Shown here: piece by piece, positions 1-11,713 of the stretch
Position numbering within the stretch: position 1 is the first letter of the stretch
Layout: each line of letters starts with the position of its first letter
Assembly (NCBI GenBank): GCA_009809945.1
Contig: WTPW01001074.1
Span: forward strand, 132,726 to 196,725
Reading direction: 5' to 3'
Length of the DNA: 64,000 nt
Source: Gigaspora margarita
Taxonomy: Eukaryota; Glomeromycota; Glomeromycetes; Diversisporales; Gigasporaceae
Notes under the pieces: generated by a model
What the model was told of the DNA's origin: nothing
The model's input: only the letters and a program-made list of their open reading frames with translations
Databases searched by the model: none
Translations under genes and position numbers: made by a program

Positions 1-37
1 ATATATAAAAATACTTTATATTAATATACTTTTACTT

Positions 38-786
38 AGCATAGCAGAAGTTCGTTTTGATTGGTTGTTAAGATACCCCAGAAAAATTGTCGATCATACC
101 CCAGATAGAGTACCGGACAAAAATTTTATAACTCTCGAACTTTAAAAAATTAGTCAATATACTCTAAAGACATATTATAAATTTACAATATACTAATTCA
201 GTTTTGTATTAACAACTTTAATTTGGATTTTACAAGGGTTTTGTTATTTTTTTCACAATAAATACATATAAATGTCTACTAAATAACANNTACGCGACCA
301 TTCCTAACACTACTATTACTATCACTTATTGTGTTATAAACNTCATATTCACAAACTATATACTTGTACTAAATAAATTATAATCAAAAATATTAAAATA
401 CGGTTTAGAATAATAGTTCAAAATTATACTTTTCGTAAAAAAAACACAAACAAACTAGTTGAAGCAGAGTCTCTCAATTTCAACTCACCAATTGTTTAGA
501 CTGCCGAACCACCTTCTGACCTGTCAAAATATTCACCTCTCATTTAGTTTTTGGAACTATTGCATCTTATTGCATCTCAGGTTAAAAAACAATAAGTTTG
601 AAGGTAAATTATCAACGACTAAAGTTGGTTGTTACATTTTGTATTACAAAAAAAAAGTTTCATATGACACGACGATTTTTACTATTAAAAGTACTTTAAA
701 AATTACATTTGACTATATAAAAAAAAGATCGTTGCCAATCATATTTATCCTAATAACAGCCAATCAAAACAAACTTCTGCTATGCT
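38..786. mobile_element. MULE-like non-autonomous TIR element
   Basis: The two ends are inverted copies: AGCATAGCAGAAGTT at the left, and its reverse complement at the right, with about 35 bp of near-identical inverted repeat. A perfect 9-bp direct repeat CTTTTACTT flanks it at 29-37 and 787-795. A 9-bp target duplication is characteristic of Mutator-like (MULE) transposition. The 749-bp interior has no credible transposase; the open frame at 459-800 is low-complexity and is not called. Ns lie at 289-290 and 342. Confidence 0.8.
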
Positions 787-948
787 CTTTTACTTTATAA
801 TTTAAAATTTTAAAAAAAGATAGTTAATTTTGAATTTTTGATTAAAATTTTCAAAATTAAGCATCTTTTTCTTAAAATTATAAAGTACAAGTATTTGTGG
901 GGTACTACTGGTGCCCTTTACGATAAAAAGTGCCCTTAACAAATGAAA

Positions 949-1690
949 CTACAGAACTTACTTTTCATAATGATAAAGAATTATTTTGTATTAGAATTAT
1001 ATAATTTCTATTATGAATTACTATAAAAAATTCTGTTACAAGCCTACTTGATAGATAATTTGTTGGTTTATATCATGAATTACTATTAAAAATTCTTATA
1101 TAAAACTTGTATGCTATTCTAATAATCGCAATATAGTGTAAGGACTTAATTAGTTCGCATTGGAATTATTATAGTTTCTATCATATATTACTATTATAAA
1201 CCTTACTATTCTGACAATACACAGTATGTAACTCACTAACACATTAATGTTATCCATATTTTAGATAATCTAATTTTCAAGATACAAAGTAAATAAAACT
1301 TGATTTTTTAAATTTTACTACAGAACTCTCTATTCCAGTAGTGATAAAAAGGTGAATTATTTTGTATTGGAATCACTGTAATTTCTATTGTGAATTACTT
1401 TAAGAAATTTTGTTACAAACTTATTTAACAGATAATACATTTTAAGGATGGGTTTGATCAAATTATTGTGGTTTCAATTATGAATTATTGTTAAAAATTC
1501 TTGTACAACTTGCGCACTATTCTAATAATCACAATACAGAATTAATTCACATTGAAATTATTATAGTTTCTATTATGATATTGTTATAAACCTTACTATT
1601 TTGCAATACATAATACGTGACTCACTAATGCATATTATTAATATTATCCACATCTCAGTTAATCCAATTTCAAAGTACAAAATGCACAAA
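949..1690. repeat. 369-bp tandem duplication, two diverged copies
   Basis: Copy 1 starts at 949 and copy 2 at 1318. Both begin CTACAGAACT and run in parallel through shared blocks, such as the segments ending in CTATTCTAATAATC and in CTCACTAA. Divergence is moderate and scattered, so this is an old duplication rather than an assembly artefact. No coding frame is maintained in either copy. The sequence at 1691-1837 is plain AT-rich sequence with nothing recognised. Confidence 0.8.
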
Positions 1691-2027
1691 ATTCACTTCT
1701 TTAAAAGAAAAGCAATTTGATAGCTGATTCATTAAAAAAATTTAATTGAATTTGCTATATCCAATATTTTGTAATTAGAATGTAGAAAATGTATCAGTTA
1801 TGACAATATGTTAAATCAGCTAATCATTTGCATAAAATTCATTATTTATTCTTTTTTTTTTTTTATATTAAGGTAAGGTTTTGTCTCAATCTTTATTAAC
1901 TTGTAAAAGTGCCTCCCGAGGCAGCTTTGGGTACATTTATATTAATACAAAATTACTCTATATACAAATTATTAAACATATATGAGACTTAGACTAATTT
2001 AAACTGACTAGAGTGGTTAAAACTCAT

Positions 2028-2760
2028 CTAGATTTGTATATCTAATATTGAATTAGTAGGAGAACTATATAAGGTCCACATAGTAGACCAGATAGAGATT
2101 TTATGTAAAGCTAATCCTAGTAGTGAACATTGATTACTAGTATGTTGTTGGTCAGGAAGGCAATATATACAGCTATAGATATATAGGATTTTGGTATGTA
2201 AAAGTGTAGTAGAATGATTAGAGGATTTGGATAGTGTAGATAGTATATTAGAGGTATTAGATAATTGTTTCTTGTAAGTAGAAAGTTTAGAACAGTAAGG
2301 CTTCCATAATGTTTCATAGGTGTTATGTAATATTTTAAGAAGTAACTTAATAGTTATATCTGAAGCTAGTTTATAGGCATGGATGTTATATAAGTTGGTT
2401 GTGGAGGTCGTGTAGTTGTGCAATAGAAATGTCAAGATTTTGAGTAGTAATAATTTGTTGAATAGAGTTTTGTATAATTTGTGAAATATTAGTTGTATTG
2501 GGGCAAGTAAGCCAGTGTAAATTGTGCTCATGTGTATTACAGTTTATACAATTAATTGAAGGATAGTGTGATGGGTAAAGGCTGTATAAATGGAATAGTA
2601 TAGGAAGAAGTTGGAGAATAATTTTAATTTTGTAAGATTTGGATTGGTTAAGATGAGAATTAGTGTAGTTGTAGGTGTGAGTATGATTGTTATTGAGATA
2701 AAGCCATGTTGCATTCCAGTTTATTTGATTAGACGAGGGAATAATATTGTTCAAACATTG
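2028..2760 (-). pseudogene. LINE copy 1 Cys/His-rich C-terminus
   Basis: Two overlapping frames (2386-2754 and 2028-2531) carry Cys/His clusters: INCINCNTHEHNLHWLTC and, further on, CIYCLPDQQHTSNQC. LINE copy 2 has the same order at 53384-53857 (CFQCNQPDSYFHWLTC) and 52964-53242 (CICSQPDELHTSFSTC). This resembles the zinc-binding region often found C-terminal to RNase H in non-LTR elements, thought to help in binding nucleic acid. A frameshift separates the two halves. Confidence 0.65.
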
Positions 2761-2829
2761 TTAGAAAGACCACATTGCAATAATATGTGCATTGCATATG
2801 TTTTTAATTGCTCTGTAGGCTGATTGTTC

Positions 2830-4186
2830 TATAGTTGTATTATGGTAGGATAGAGAGTATGATAAATTGTAAATATTGTTATAGTTAAAATCAAGGTATG
2901 TGTTTGAATGTGAGTTAGGATTTTTTGCGAGGTTGTTAGCAAGGTTGTTGAATGGACAATCTTGGTGTGCAGGTACTTTGTGTAGTGTGATTTGGAGGTT
3001 ATATGATTGAATGAAGTTTATTGGAATATGCCATATAGGCCAATAGTTGTAAGAATATTGTTTATGAGAAGGAGGAGGTTTTTTGATTAAGTTGTTGAAT
3101 TTAGAGATAGTAGATTGGGAATCAGTATATATAGATATTGTACTATTGCGTTAGCATGTGCTGACTGCTAAAAGAATAGCTATAAGTTCAGCTTTGTAGA
3201 AAGTGGGCCAGTAACGTATTTGAGCAGAATATGACTGGAGAGTGGAGTTGTTATGGGTTTGGATCCAACCAATACTCATTTTGCATCTTTTATTAGTAAT
3301 ATTGCTAACTGAACCATCAGTATAAAAGGTATAAGAGTTAAATTGTTGGTTATAGGATGCAATTTGCATAAGAAGTTAGAAGCAGTATTAGGTATAAAGA
3401 TTTCATGAATGGGATTTTGGGAAATTTGTAGTATTGGAATAGGAGGTATATTTTGCGTATTGCAAGCAGCTATAGAGTAAAGTGAATCTAAAATATTGGC
3501 ATAGATTTTAAGTTTGTTAGGAGGATTATAGTACTATTAAACTGAGTAGAAAGTGTAGCTGAGATGTCAAAGGTACAATGATTAAGAATTCTATTAGTAT
3601 TGTAACTACAACCCATACAGAGTATGCAGATAGTTTTAGATGATGGATAAAGGTTAGAGTTAGAAATATTTATTTGAATAGTCCAATATGTAATACTAAT
3701 TGTATTGGTATTGTTATTGAATTTACAAGCTTTTCCTATAATAATATCCTGGGTGTTTTCATCATATGTGATGAGCCAAGACTTGGATTTACTATGGAAG
3801 TGGCCTGTAGTAAATGATAGAGTATTGATAGGTGGTAGTTGTAAGCGTGAGGAAATAGAATGGGTTGTATAATTAGTTAGGATTGTTTGTTCAAGAGTAG
3901 TAAACCAGCCAAGTTTATGACCTGTATATAGTTGGTCAGTATGAGGTGAAATATAATTCCATTCTAACAAAGCAGAGTTGTCAAAAGATGTAAGTTGTTG
4001 AAGGTAGATGATATTTTTAGTGCAAAGTTGTTTTTTAAAGAGTAAATACTGAGGGTGGGTATTGAGAATAGACTCAAGAGATATATAGGGGAATTGTAGT
4101 GTATAGGGTTTATTGTTGTAGAAATTGGTATTAATAGATAAGCTAGATGATTTTACAGGTTGTTGTATTTTTGTTAAGGCCATCAA
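2830..4186 (-). pseudogene. LINE copy 1 connection and RNase H domain
   Basis: Frame 3488-4186 is the connection region and aligns in character with 54442-55104 of copy 2 (HPQYLLFKKQL against HPQYIQFKKQL). The RNase H domain starts in frame 3151-3369 with FYTDGSV (first catalytic Asp) and KAELIAI (catalytic Glu). It then crosses a stop and continues with IYTDSQSTIS (third Asp, about 3110-3140) and KVPAHQDCPFNNLAN (the HxxxN-like end, about 2935-2985). RNase H removes RNA from the RNA:DNA hybrid during insertion. All catalytic positions remain visible, but the frame is interrupted. Confidence 0.8.
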
Positions 4187-4372
4187 TTTTTGGGTTAGGA
4201 TATTGTAATATATTTATAGATAACCAAAGGTTATTCTGTAGGTCCTGTAAGTGTATGTGTGTGCTTGTACCAAGGAGGTCTGAGTTGTCAATTTGTGATA
4301 AAAGGTTAGGGATATAGTGTTGTAATTGAATGTCCCAAATGTTCTTAATACCATAAATATTGTAGTTTAACA

Positions 4373-6105
4373 TTATGCTATTTGGAGTAGTTTATACAAG
4401 ATAAGATTTGTGTTTTGCAATTGTGAGGTATTTAGAAAGAAGTTTAAAACATAGTGATTTAGATAGTACAATGTTATGTATACAATATTCAAGTATTGGG
4501 ATAATAACATTATTAATGATATAACAGACTTGTTTATTTGTAATTTTTTAGTACGCAATATTTGAAGAAGTTGGAAAGTTTCTTGGATAATATGTTTGGC
4601 CTGTATAGAGTACTTAGCAGTAGCTATAAACTAGTATCCAAGGAATTTAAAGGGCGCATGCAAAGGTTGGGTGGAGATTTGAGAATTAAAGAATTGTAGA
4701 GAAAGCTAAAATTGGGTATTGGATATAAGAATTGATTTACTAGGATTGACTTTTATATGTGCTATGGAGTAAAATGTGGATGAAGTATTAAGTATTAGCT
4801 GTAATTGATTGTATGAAGAAGCGATCCATAAGGTATCATCCATATATGCTAAAACAGAAGTTGAAGTTTTGATAGTTTGGTTTTGTACAGGATGAATGGA
4901 AGAAGTATATATAGAGGACATTGTGTAGCTATTAAAGTTTGTCTTGATTTTGTTAATAAGAGGGTCATAGTATATTCTCCAAAGAAGTGGTGTTATTGTT
5001 TCCCCTTGGTCTATTTTATCATATACAGGATACTGTGGAGATAGACCAAGGTTGGTAATAACTTGGTTGGATCGGCAAAGTAAAAGGTAAGTGAAAATAT
5101 TAATGAGCTGGTTAGGAAATTGAAGGCATTTAATGGATAGTTTGAGAAGGAAGTAGTACTGTTATTGCCTAGAGCATATCTGGTCCTATGTACTTTAGCA
5201 TTTCATAGTTAATTCCCGAAGGTCCATATGCTTTGTTGTTAGAGAACTAACTAATTGTGTATTGGACTTCTTCAAGTATAATAGATTGTAGAATAGGTTG
5301 TACCAAGCTGCTTTGATGCTTGTGATTGGAGTATATTCATATAACCAATGTTGGTTAAAAATAACTTGGTTGTATGGTTGGTATTGTGTCCATTGTTCAA
5401 AGTAGTGGGAGATATGTTGTTTGATTAATAGAGGATCTGTAATAACATGATTAGGGGTAGCAATATTGTAAAGGTGCACAGGGTCTACATGTCTGTTAAG
5501 AATACTATTGATAATTTTGGTGAGTTGGGATAATAACTTTTCTTGTCTTGTTTGAATAGCTTGGTTAATATGATTACGTAGGTATTGGGAATTTTCAAGA
5601 TTACGTGCATGATAAATAGTTTTAAGAAACAGTTTAGCAGAATTGAGCCAGTTGAGAAGTTTGTTATTATCATAAGGAGGTTGGGGAATTTGGAATTCAT
5701 GTTTCATATTGATGTAATCAATAAGGTTATAGGTGGATTGTGGTATAGATATGCTATTTTTAATAGCTGTTTTGGTGAGGTAAATGATTTTGCTAATAAG
5801 TTTGAGGTCTTTGTGAAGATTAGTAGCTTTGGGAGTGAAAGTGGGTAAAGTTGCGAATAGTGTGCTTATGGTTTGGGATGTGAAGGAGGGCAGCATTAAT
5901 TATGCTAATCTGTATTTTGTACCATGTTTTTTCAAGAGATTCTGTTGTAGTAGTATTTTTCGGAATATGATAGTATTGAATATTGTGAATGATTTGATTT
6001 GTAAAATTGTCCCATTTTCCAGATATCATTGCCTTGTAGTTGAAAATATGATGTTTACTATGATGTTTATATCTAGGTTGATAGTAAGTAGGAAAAGACC
6101 ATTGG
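4373..6105 (-). pseudogene. LINE copy 1 reverse transcriptase, motif A deleted
   Basis: The finger region is the frame 5195-5896. It leads into AYGPSGINYEMLKYIGPDM (about 5160-5230, in a shifted frame), the usual motif before the palm. Motif B, IDQGETITPLLWRIYYDPL, lies at about 4975-5030, and motif C, AYMDDTLW, at about 4830-4855 in the frame 4706-4921. Compared with LINE copy 2, the stretch with motif A (MSKAYDSV in copy 2) is missing: the sequence jumps at about 5125-5160 from the IGPDM region to the LINQL-like helix. Losing motif A removes a catalytic Asp, so this RT is dead. Thumb-region frames follow at 4143-4558. Confidence 0.8.
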
Positions 6106-6395
6106 CTTATAAGTAGGGTTCCGAAGTTTGATCCGGGTTTGATTTGAGTTTAATCAAACCCCAAATCAAACCAAACTCAAACTATAAATTTTATAAAGTT
6201 TGAAATCAAACCAAACTCAAATAAAAAATAATCAAACTCAAACCAAACCCAAATTTCATTCAAAGTTTGATTTGAGTTTGATTTGAAGTTTGCAAACTAG
6301 TTTGAGTTTGAATAATATAAATATATTTTTAAATTTTAAACAAATTTCTTAATTCTTACTTTATATTTAAGTAAACATGTTTAAAAATAAAAATA

Positions 6396-6943
6396 TACCA
6401 TATGTTTCTGAAAATAAGCTACCTTTTTTGAACGATTTTGGACACAAAATTTGGGATATTTTTAGATATAATCAATTTTTGGTCAGTCGCCAATAGTTGT
6501 TACATAGTAAAGTCTAAATTTTACTATATAAATTAATTATTAGCGCTTAAGTAGACTTGTTTGGAAGACACAACTACATATATCCTGAAAGTTTCATCAA
6601 AATATGAGTACTTTTTATTATTTGACTTTTAATTTTTACGTTTAACGAATATATTTTGTTAATAAAATTTTAATCTCTTCATTGAACGTAAAAATTAAAA
6701 ACCAATTAATAAAAAATTCTCCAAGTTTGTTGTAAATTTCAGAAATACGTATTTTGATCTTCTAAATAAGTTTACTTAAGCGACTTTAATCTATTTACTT
6801 AGTAAAGTTTGGACTTTACTATATAGCAACTTTCATCGATCGTGGGTAGCTTATTTTCGTATCAAAGATATTTTTGAGTTTTTTGACCAATAGAAGGGGT
6901 AGTTTATTTTTGGAAGTGGCTTATTTTTTGGCAATATACAGTA
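6396..6943. mobile_element. TIR element, tandem copy A
   Basis: The left end TACCATATGTTTCTGAAAA pairs imperfectly with the right end, which reads GGCAATATACAGTA on the plus strand. The body is an inverted repeat around a loop with an internal ACGTTTAACGAATATATT / TTCATTGAACGTAAA hairpin. It is followed after 7 bp by a second copy in the same orientation. No coding capacity. Possibly Tc1/mariner-like from the TACTGTAT end, but the TSD is unresolved. Confidence 0.6.
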
Positions 6944-6950
6944 TTTATAT

Positions 6951-7791
6951 TACTGCATGCTTCTGAAAATAAGCTACCTTTTTTGGATGATTTTGGATGC
7001 AAAAAATCTGGGGTTGCTTATTTTTGATAAAATTGATTTTTGGTCAATCGCCACTAGTAGCTACATAGTTAAGTCTAAATTCTATTATATAGATCCATTA
7101 TTTGCGCTTAGTAAACTTATTTGGAAGACCAAACTACATCTATCCTGAACGTTTTATCAAAATATGATTACTTTTTATTATTTGACTTTTAATTTTTACG
7201 TTCAACGAATATATTTTGTTATTAAAATTTTAATCTCTTCGTTGAACGTAAATATTAAATTCCAATTAATAAAAATTTCTTCAATTTCATTGTAAATTTT
7301 AGGGTATATGCAGTGTTGTACGTTTTGGCTGTCCACAGCCTTTTTTGGCTTGTCCTCATCCAAAATTGTCCAAACGTCCAAAATTGTCCAAAGCTTGTCC
7401 AGGCTTTAATAATTAATAAATCTATTTAAAAAATATATAACTATATATATTTTTAGGTGCTGAACACATTCCAGTTAAAATTAAATAGGTTATCATAATA
7501 AAATTTTAAGTAATTTTACTTTATTTAATTGTCCAAAATTGTCCAAAATTGTCTAAATCATTGTCCAAAGCTGTCCTGTGACAATACTGGGTATACGTAT
7601 TTTGATCTGCTAAATAAGTTTACTTATGCGACTTTAATCGATTTGGTTAGTAAAATTTGGACTTTACTATATAGGAACTTTCATCGATCGTGTTAGCTTA
7701 TTTTTGGGTCAAAGACGTTTTTGTATTTCTTGACCAAAAGAGAGAGGGTAGTTTATTTTTGGAGGTAGCTTATTTTTGGCAATATACAGTA
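6951..7791. mobile_element. TIR element, tandem copy B, interrupted
   Basis: It is co-linear with copy A (6396-6943) along its whole length, beginning TACTGCATGCTTCTGAAAA and ending AATATACAGTA. It is interrupted by a 279-bp insertion at 7311-7589 that is absent from copy A, so copy A serves as an empty-site reference. Without the insertion and its TSD it is about 554 bp, matching the 548 bp of copy A. The small open frame 6957-7148 is not considered a gene. Confidence 0.65.
7311..7589. mobile_element. 279-bp hAT-type MITE, copy 1
   Basis: The left end is CAGTGTTGTAC and the right end, reverse complemented, is CAGTATTGTCACAGG. It is flanked by 8-bp repeats GGTATATG (7303-7310) and GGTATACG (7590-7597) with one mismatch. 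CAGTGTTG termini and an 8-bp TSD are typical of hAT elements. The interior is rich in the repeated word GTCCAAAATTGTCCAAA and its variants. A second family member lies at 13566-13846. Confidence 0.82.
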
Positions 7792-7989
7792 TTCAAACTC
7801 AAACTAGTTTGCAAACTTCAAACTCAAACCCAAATCAAACTCAAATTTAATTAAAAAGTTTGTTTCAAATCAAACTCAACCATTTTTTTTAATGCCAGTT
7901 TGAGTTTGGGTTTGATTTGAAATCAAATCAAACTCAAACTTGGCCTAAAGTTTGATTTGATCCGGGTTTGTAGGAACCCTACTTATAAG

Positions 7990-8960
7990 TATCTGATGAT
8001 CACTATGAGTAGATGATGAAGGGTCAACAATATAAAAAGTAGTAAGGTAGAAAAGGCTGCCCAGATATAGTGAATTCGACTGCTATATCTATTACTACTC
8101 CAAGTATGATCTAGTTTATTAGTATGTGTAGCAAGGTCATACATATTAGAGCTATAGGGATGGTTAAGAAGTAGCTATTTGGATGAGGAAAGTAATGAGT
8201 TGAGTGTAGAAGCATTAAGTCATCTAGGATTATAGAATGTAGTTGGTGCTGAAGTGCTTGTTTAAACCATTAAATAACTTTGTTTTGTGTACTATTTTTA
8301 GAGTAGTATTTGTGGATAATAAATAGAATTTAAAGTTATGTTTGAAGAAGATATCTATAGCAATAGCTCCTCCAGGATGGTTTAAGATATTGTGTATGTG
8401 GGTTGGATAATATTGTGTACCATAATACCAGTTCCTTCTTTGGATTCTGAGGCATTAGCTCAGAAGTATAAAAATTGGGAGGTGTTAAAGAATCGGTTGG
8501 AGGAGTGATTAGCAATTTTTGTTTCTGTAATACTAATAATATAGAGTTTGTTTTTTGAACAGTGTTCTTTCCATAAAAGCTTTTTCTCTAAATTGTTGTA
8601 TCCTTGAATGTTGTAAGTAGCTATATTTAGGGTTAATAGAGAGTTAGTAGGTTGAAATGATTTTGTTGGATTTAATAGTGAGGGTTGGGGTATAGTAGAT
8701 TGCGATAGTGTTGGTGAATTAAAGAATGTGGATTTGAGAGGGATGTTGGCATAGTGTTGTAAGTCCTGAAAGAGTAGGAGTGAGTAATTAGATAGGGGTG
8801 TAGAATCATATGGTAGGTATATATGTGCTTCTTTATAGTTCTTTGATATATCTGTAGAAATAGAGATTTTGATATATTGTAGAGAGTAATATTGAGAGTG
8901 ATTGTTCTGTATATACTCTAGAAAGGATCCAATTGTTTGTGGTAATATCAAAGTTAGCAA
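7990..8960 (-). pseudogene. LINE copy 1 APE-type endonuclease domain
   Basis: The open frame 8460-8960 contains the start of the nuclease (IATYNIQGYNN, about residue 122) and the motif SITETK carrying the catalytic Glu. Past that frame the C-terminal part can be followed in other frames: SNRYSSRIHYIW at about 8040-8085, where copy 2 has STIDYIW, so the conserved Asp is replaced by His. The final SDH motif lies next to 7990. The nuclease nicks target DNA to prime reverse transcription. The hAT insertion at 6114-7981 falls immediately after the last catalytic His. Frameshifts plus the Asp-to-His change indicate an inactive copy. Confidence 0.75.
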
Positions 8961-9378
8961 TTTATAGTATTCAAGAAATCTGTTAAAGCATGATCAAATT
9001 GGTACCTTGAAAGGATGTGATGCATTGGTGTCCAAGGTATATGTATGTTCTGTAGAAGCGCTCACCTTATGCTCAGTTCTCACAGCTGTGCAGGGGTACC
9101 ATAGTCTGCTCTGTTCATTGGGTCTGACTATCATTATCTTGGTCCTCCATATAAATAGGCTTTCCTGCCCACCTACTTATATCATTCTTCTCCAAAAATG
9201 GTCTATTGCTAGAGGATATCATTATTTTGAAGGTGGCAGCTGCATCAATGTTATCTACAAAACAGTTTATTGAAAAGAAAAAACTCCTGTTGAAGAGAAA
9301 AAGTTACTGATAGGAGAAATTGAAGAGTTGTTTTCAGGGTTAGATAATTTTGTTATCTGGTGTAGTTTAAAGATTAGA

Positions 9379-11713
9379 CTATGTATTGTTGACAAAAAGA
9401 GAATCTTCAATATCAAGAGGGTTTTGAAAATTAATATTGAATTTAGTGTTGAGAATATTTTCTGCAGAAGGGTATGCTGAGTTTTTATAGTGTTTAACTA
9501 TTTGTGTGAAAGATGATTTTTGATCAGTTTTGAAAAGATCAAAGTGTGTAATTGTTCTGGCTAGAAAGTTTGTATTTATAAGCTTGTGTGTAATAGTAGT
9601 AATTGCTTGCTCTTTATCTAAATGTGATATATTATAGTTTTGTGCAGCTGTATCTTGGTAAGCTGTAAGGTATTTGTAAAAGAAGAGGTTGTGGTAACCA
9701 GTAGATGTAGTTGTACTATTATTTTTACAGAATTCTGTTTCTGTTTCATTAGCTAGTTTGTCAAGCACTTTGGTAGGTATAGGCTTTTTAAAAGTAGCTT
9801 TATGTATAGCGTCAATATGGAATATTGTAGAATCTATTTTAAGTTCTTCAAAGTTTTTGTTTTCTTTTGGATAGGTTTTGAATGATTCATCTAGCAAGTC
9901 TTTAAATAGCTTACTAGTATCATGTATTTTGTCTATAATATAAGAACAATTTGTTTGTTTGCATGTAAGTAAGTGGAAATTCAGATGATGGTAGCATTCA
10001 TTTTGCCATTCATGGAAGTTATAAGGGCATTGTAGATGTAAATGAGATGGTAAAAGTTTTTTTAATTGGCGGATAAAGTGGTGTCATATTTGGTACTTGA
10101 GGAAGTTAAGAGTTTTCTCTTTATTAGTAGTGTTGAGAATTGTCAGTTGTAAATTGGAAAGAATTCTTCAAACCATTTGTTAAAATGGTCTAAGAAGTTT
10201 TGAAGAGAGGGAATAGAGAATTTTTGGAGGAAAAGTGTTTGTAGTATATTGAATAATAGCTGGATATTAAATTTTTTGTATGATTTAATTGTAAGATATT
10301 TTTCATCTATATCTGTTGTAACTGTACTTGCAAAGAGTTTGAATTCTGTAGGACAAAGATTGAGATCTTCTGCAAACTTATTATAGTTGATGGCCTGATA
10401 ATTGTTAGAAAGAAATAAATATATTCAGGCTAGATTTAAACAAAATTGGAGTTGGTTTGCTGGTTTGTAAGGAGGGAATGTAATAGAAGATATAAAAATT
10501 TCTGCATAATTGAATTGTGTAAAAAGGATAGTTGTAAATTTATGAAGAATCTTTTTAAAGGTAGTTTCAAGGATATTGAAGAGGATAGTAGCTTCTTTAT
10601 TAATATTAGAGTTGGTTTGGTAGGTCAGTCACCTGCTATAAAGTGTATAATATAGTGAAAACTTGCTTTAAAGGGTTTGCTATTTTTGGTTTCAGGCTTG
10701 ATGATGCTTTCTGGATAAAAGTTGTAGAGATGTTGTTTTAGGTAGTCAAATAGTTGAAAAGAAAAGGGTGTTTGTAGTTTGGTATTAGGTTTCAAGTTCT
10801 CAGTTACTAGAAAGTTAGCAGTCCAGTCGAAAGTAGGATTAAGTTTGGAATATACTCTAGCATGGTTGGAGGTAGAGTCATTATTATTAGATTGTAGAAT
10901 AGATGCATAAGAAGATTGGGCCTGCTGATTTTGTGAATGTTGAGTTAAGTTAATAGCTTCTAAGATAGTAGAATGTTGTTCTGAGGATTGAGAATTGAGT
11001 TTATTTGAAATATCTGTATCTATTTCCATCATTGTTTGCTGCTGGTACTCTAGTTGTTGTATCTGTTGTTGTTGTTGATATTGGGTTTTTTGTTGTGTAG
11101 ATTGTTGTTGTTGTTGTAGTTGGTGTTGAGGAGTTGGAGATTTGTTATTGTCAGTTGATTTAAGTGGTTGGATAGTTTCTGAAAGGTTGTTTAAGCATTT
11201 TTTGTGATAGATATTGTTTAAGTAGAAGATTGCATCAGAGTTAAGATAGTGGTGATTTTCTTAATTTTTTTTGTGCATTGAACAAGTTCTTTGTATTTAT
11301 AGTACTCATATGTACAAGGGATATGTTCTTGAGTTGGTGATTGAGAATGGTCTCAGTAGTTTTAGCAAGTCTAGTGACGAGTTTTTTGGTTTGTTTATTA
11401 TTAGAAGTAGCAACAAGATACTCATTGGTTGTATATTTATTGTCATTGTTTTTAGAGATAATATGTGTATAGTATTTACTACAAAAACAGTTCTTAATGC
11501 TAGATGTAGTAGGGGTTTGAATAAAGTGAGTAGCTTTATAATTGGGATCTTGTAAACTAGTTGTAATATAGTGGATTGGTTTGGTATTAGATAGAGTTGG
11601 TTTGGCTGTACCAGGATTGTCTTCATAAAGAAAGATACCAAATCTGTTGGATATTGTGCATAAAATGCATCAAAATCAATTGTATTGGGATTAGTGTCTA
11701 CTAGTGTAGGCAT
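9379..11713 (-). pseudogene. LINE copy 1 ORF1 (gag-like), disrupted
   Basis: Three open pieces lie in the order expected of one protein: 11306-11713, 10625-11032 and 9379-9897. The first starts with Met at 11713 (MPTLVDTNPNTIDF) and is the natural ORF1 start after the leader. Between the first two pieces (about 11040-11145) the minus strand is rich in CAA codons and would encode a Gln-rich linker. The third piece is Lys/Thr/Asn-rich without a recognisable domain. Near 9060-9110 a short stretch (YPCTAVRTEHKVSAST) aligns with the start of the LINE copy 2 frame at 58464-58862, showing that the region runs on towards the endonuclease. In LINEs of this sort ORF1 makes the RNA-binding protein of the particle. 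Several frame breaks make it non-functional. Confidence 0.65.

Larger units (their letters stand above)
6114..7981. mobile_element. hAT-type non-autonomous element inside LINE copy 1
   Basis: The ends are perfect inverted copies (TAGGGTTCC and GGAACCCTA). A perfect 8-bp duplication CTTATAAG flanks it at 6106-6113 and 7982-7989. It fits the hAT pattern (8 bp, T at position 2, A at position 7). Both subterminal regions are packed with inverted copies of a GTTTGATTTGAGTTTG-like motif, probably transposase-binding repeats. There is no transposase frame. The interior is taken up by two tandem TIR elements (6396-6943 and 6951-7791). Confidence 0.88.

Noticed and set aside
459..800. 113-residue plus-strand frame
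   Set aside because: Lies across a MITE and its right TIR; Leu/Lys/Asn-rich with no domain, as expected of chance frames.
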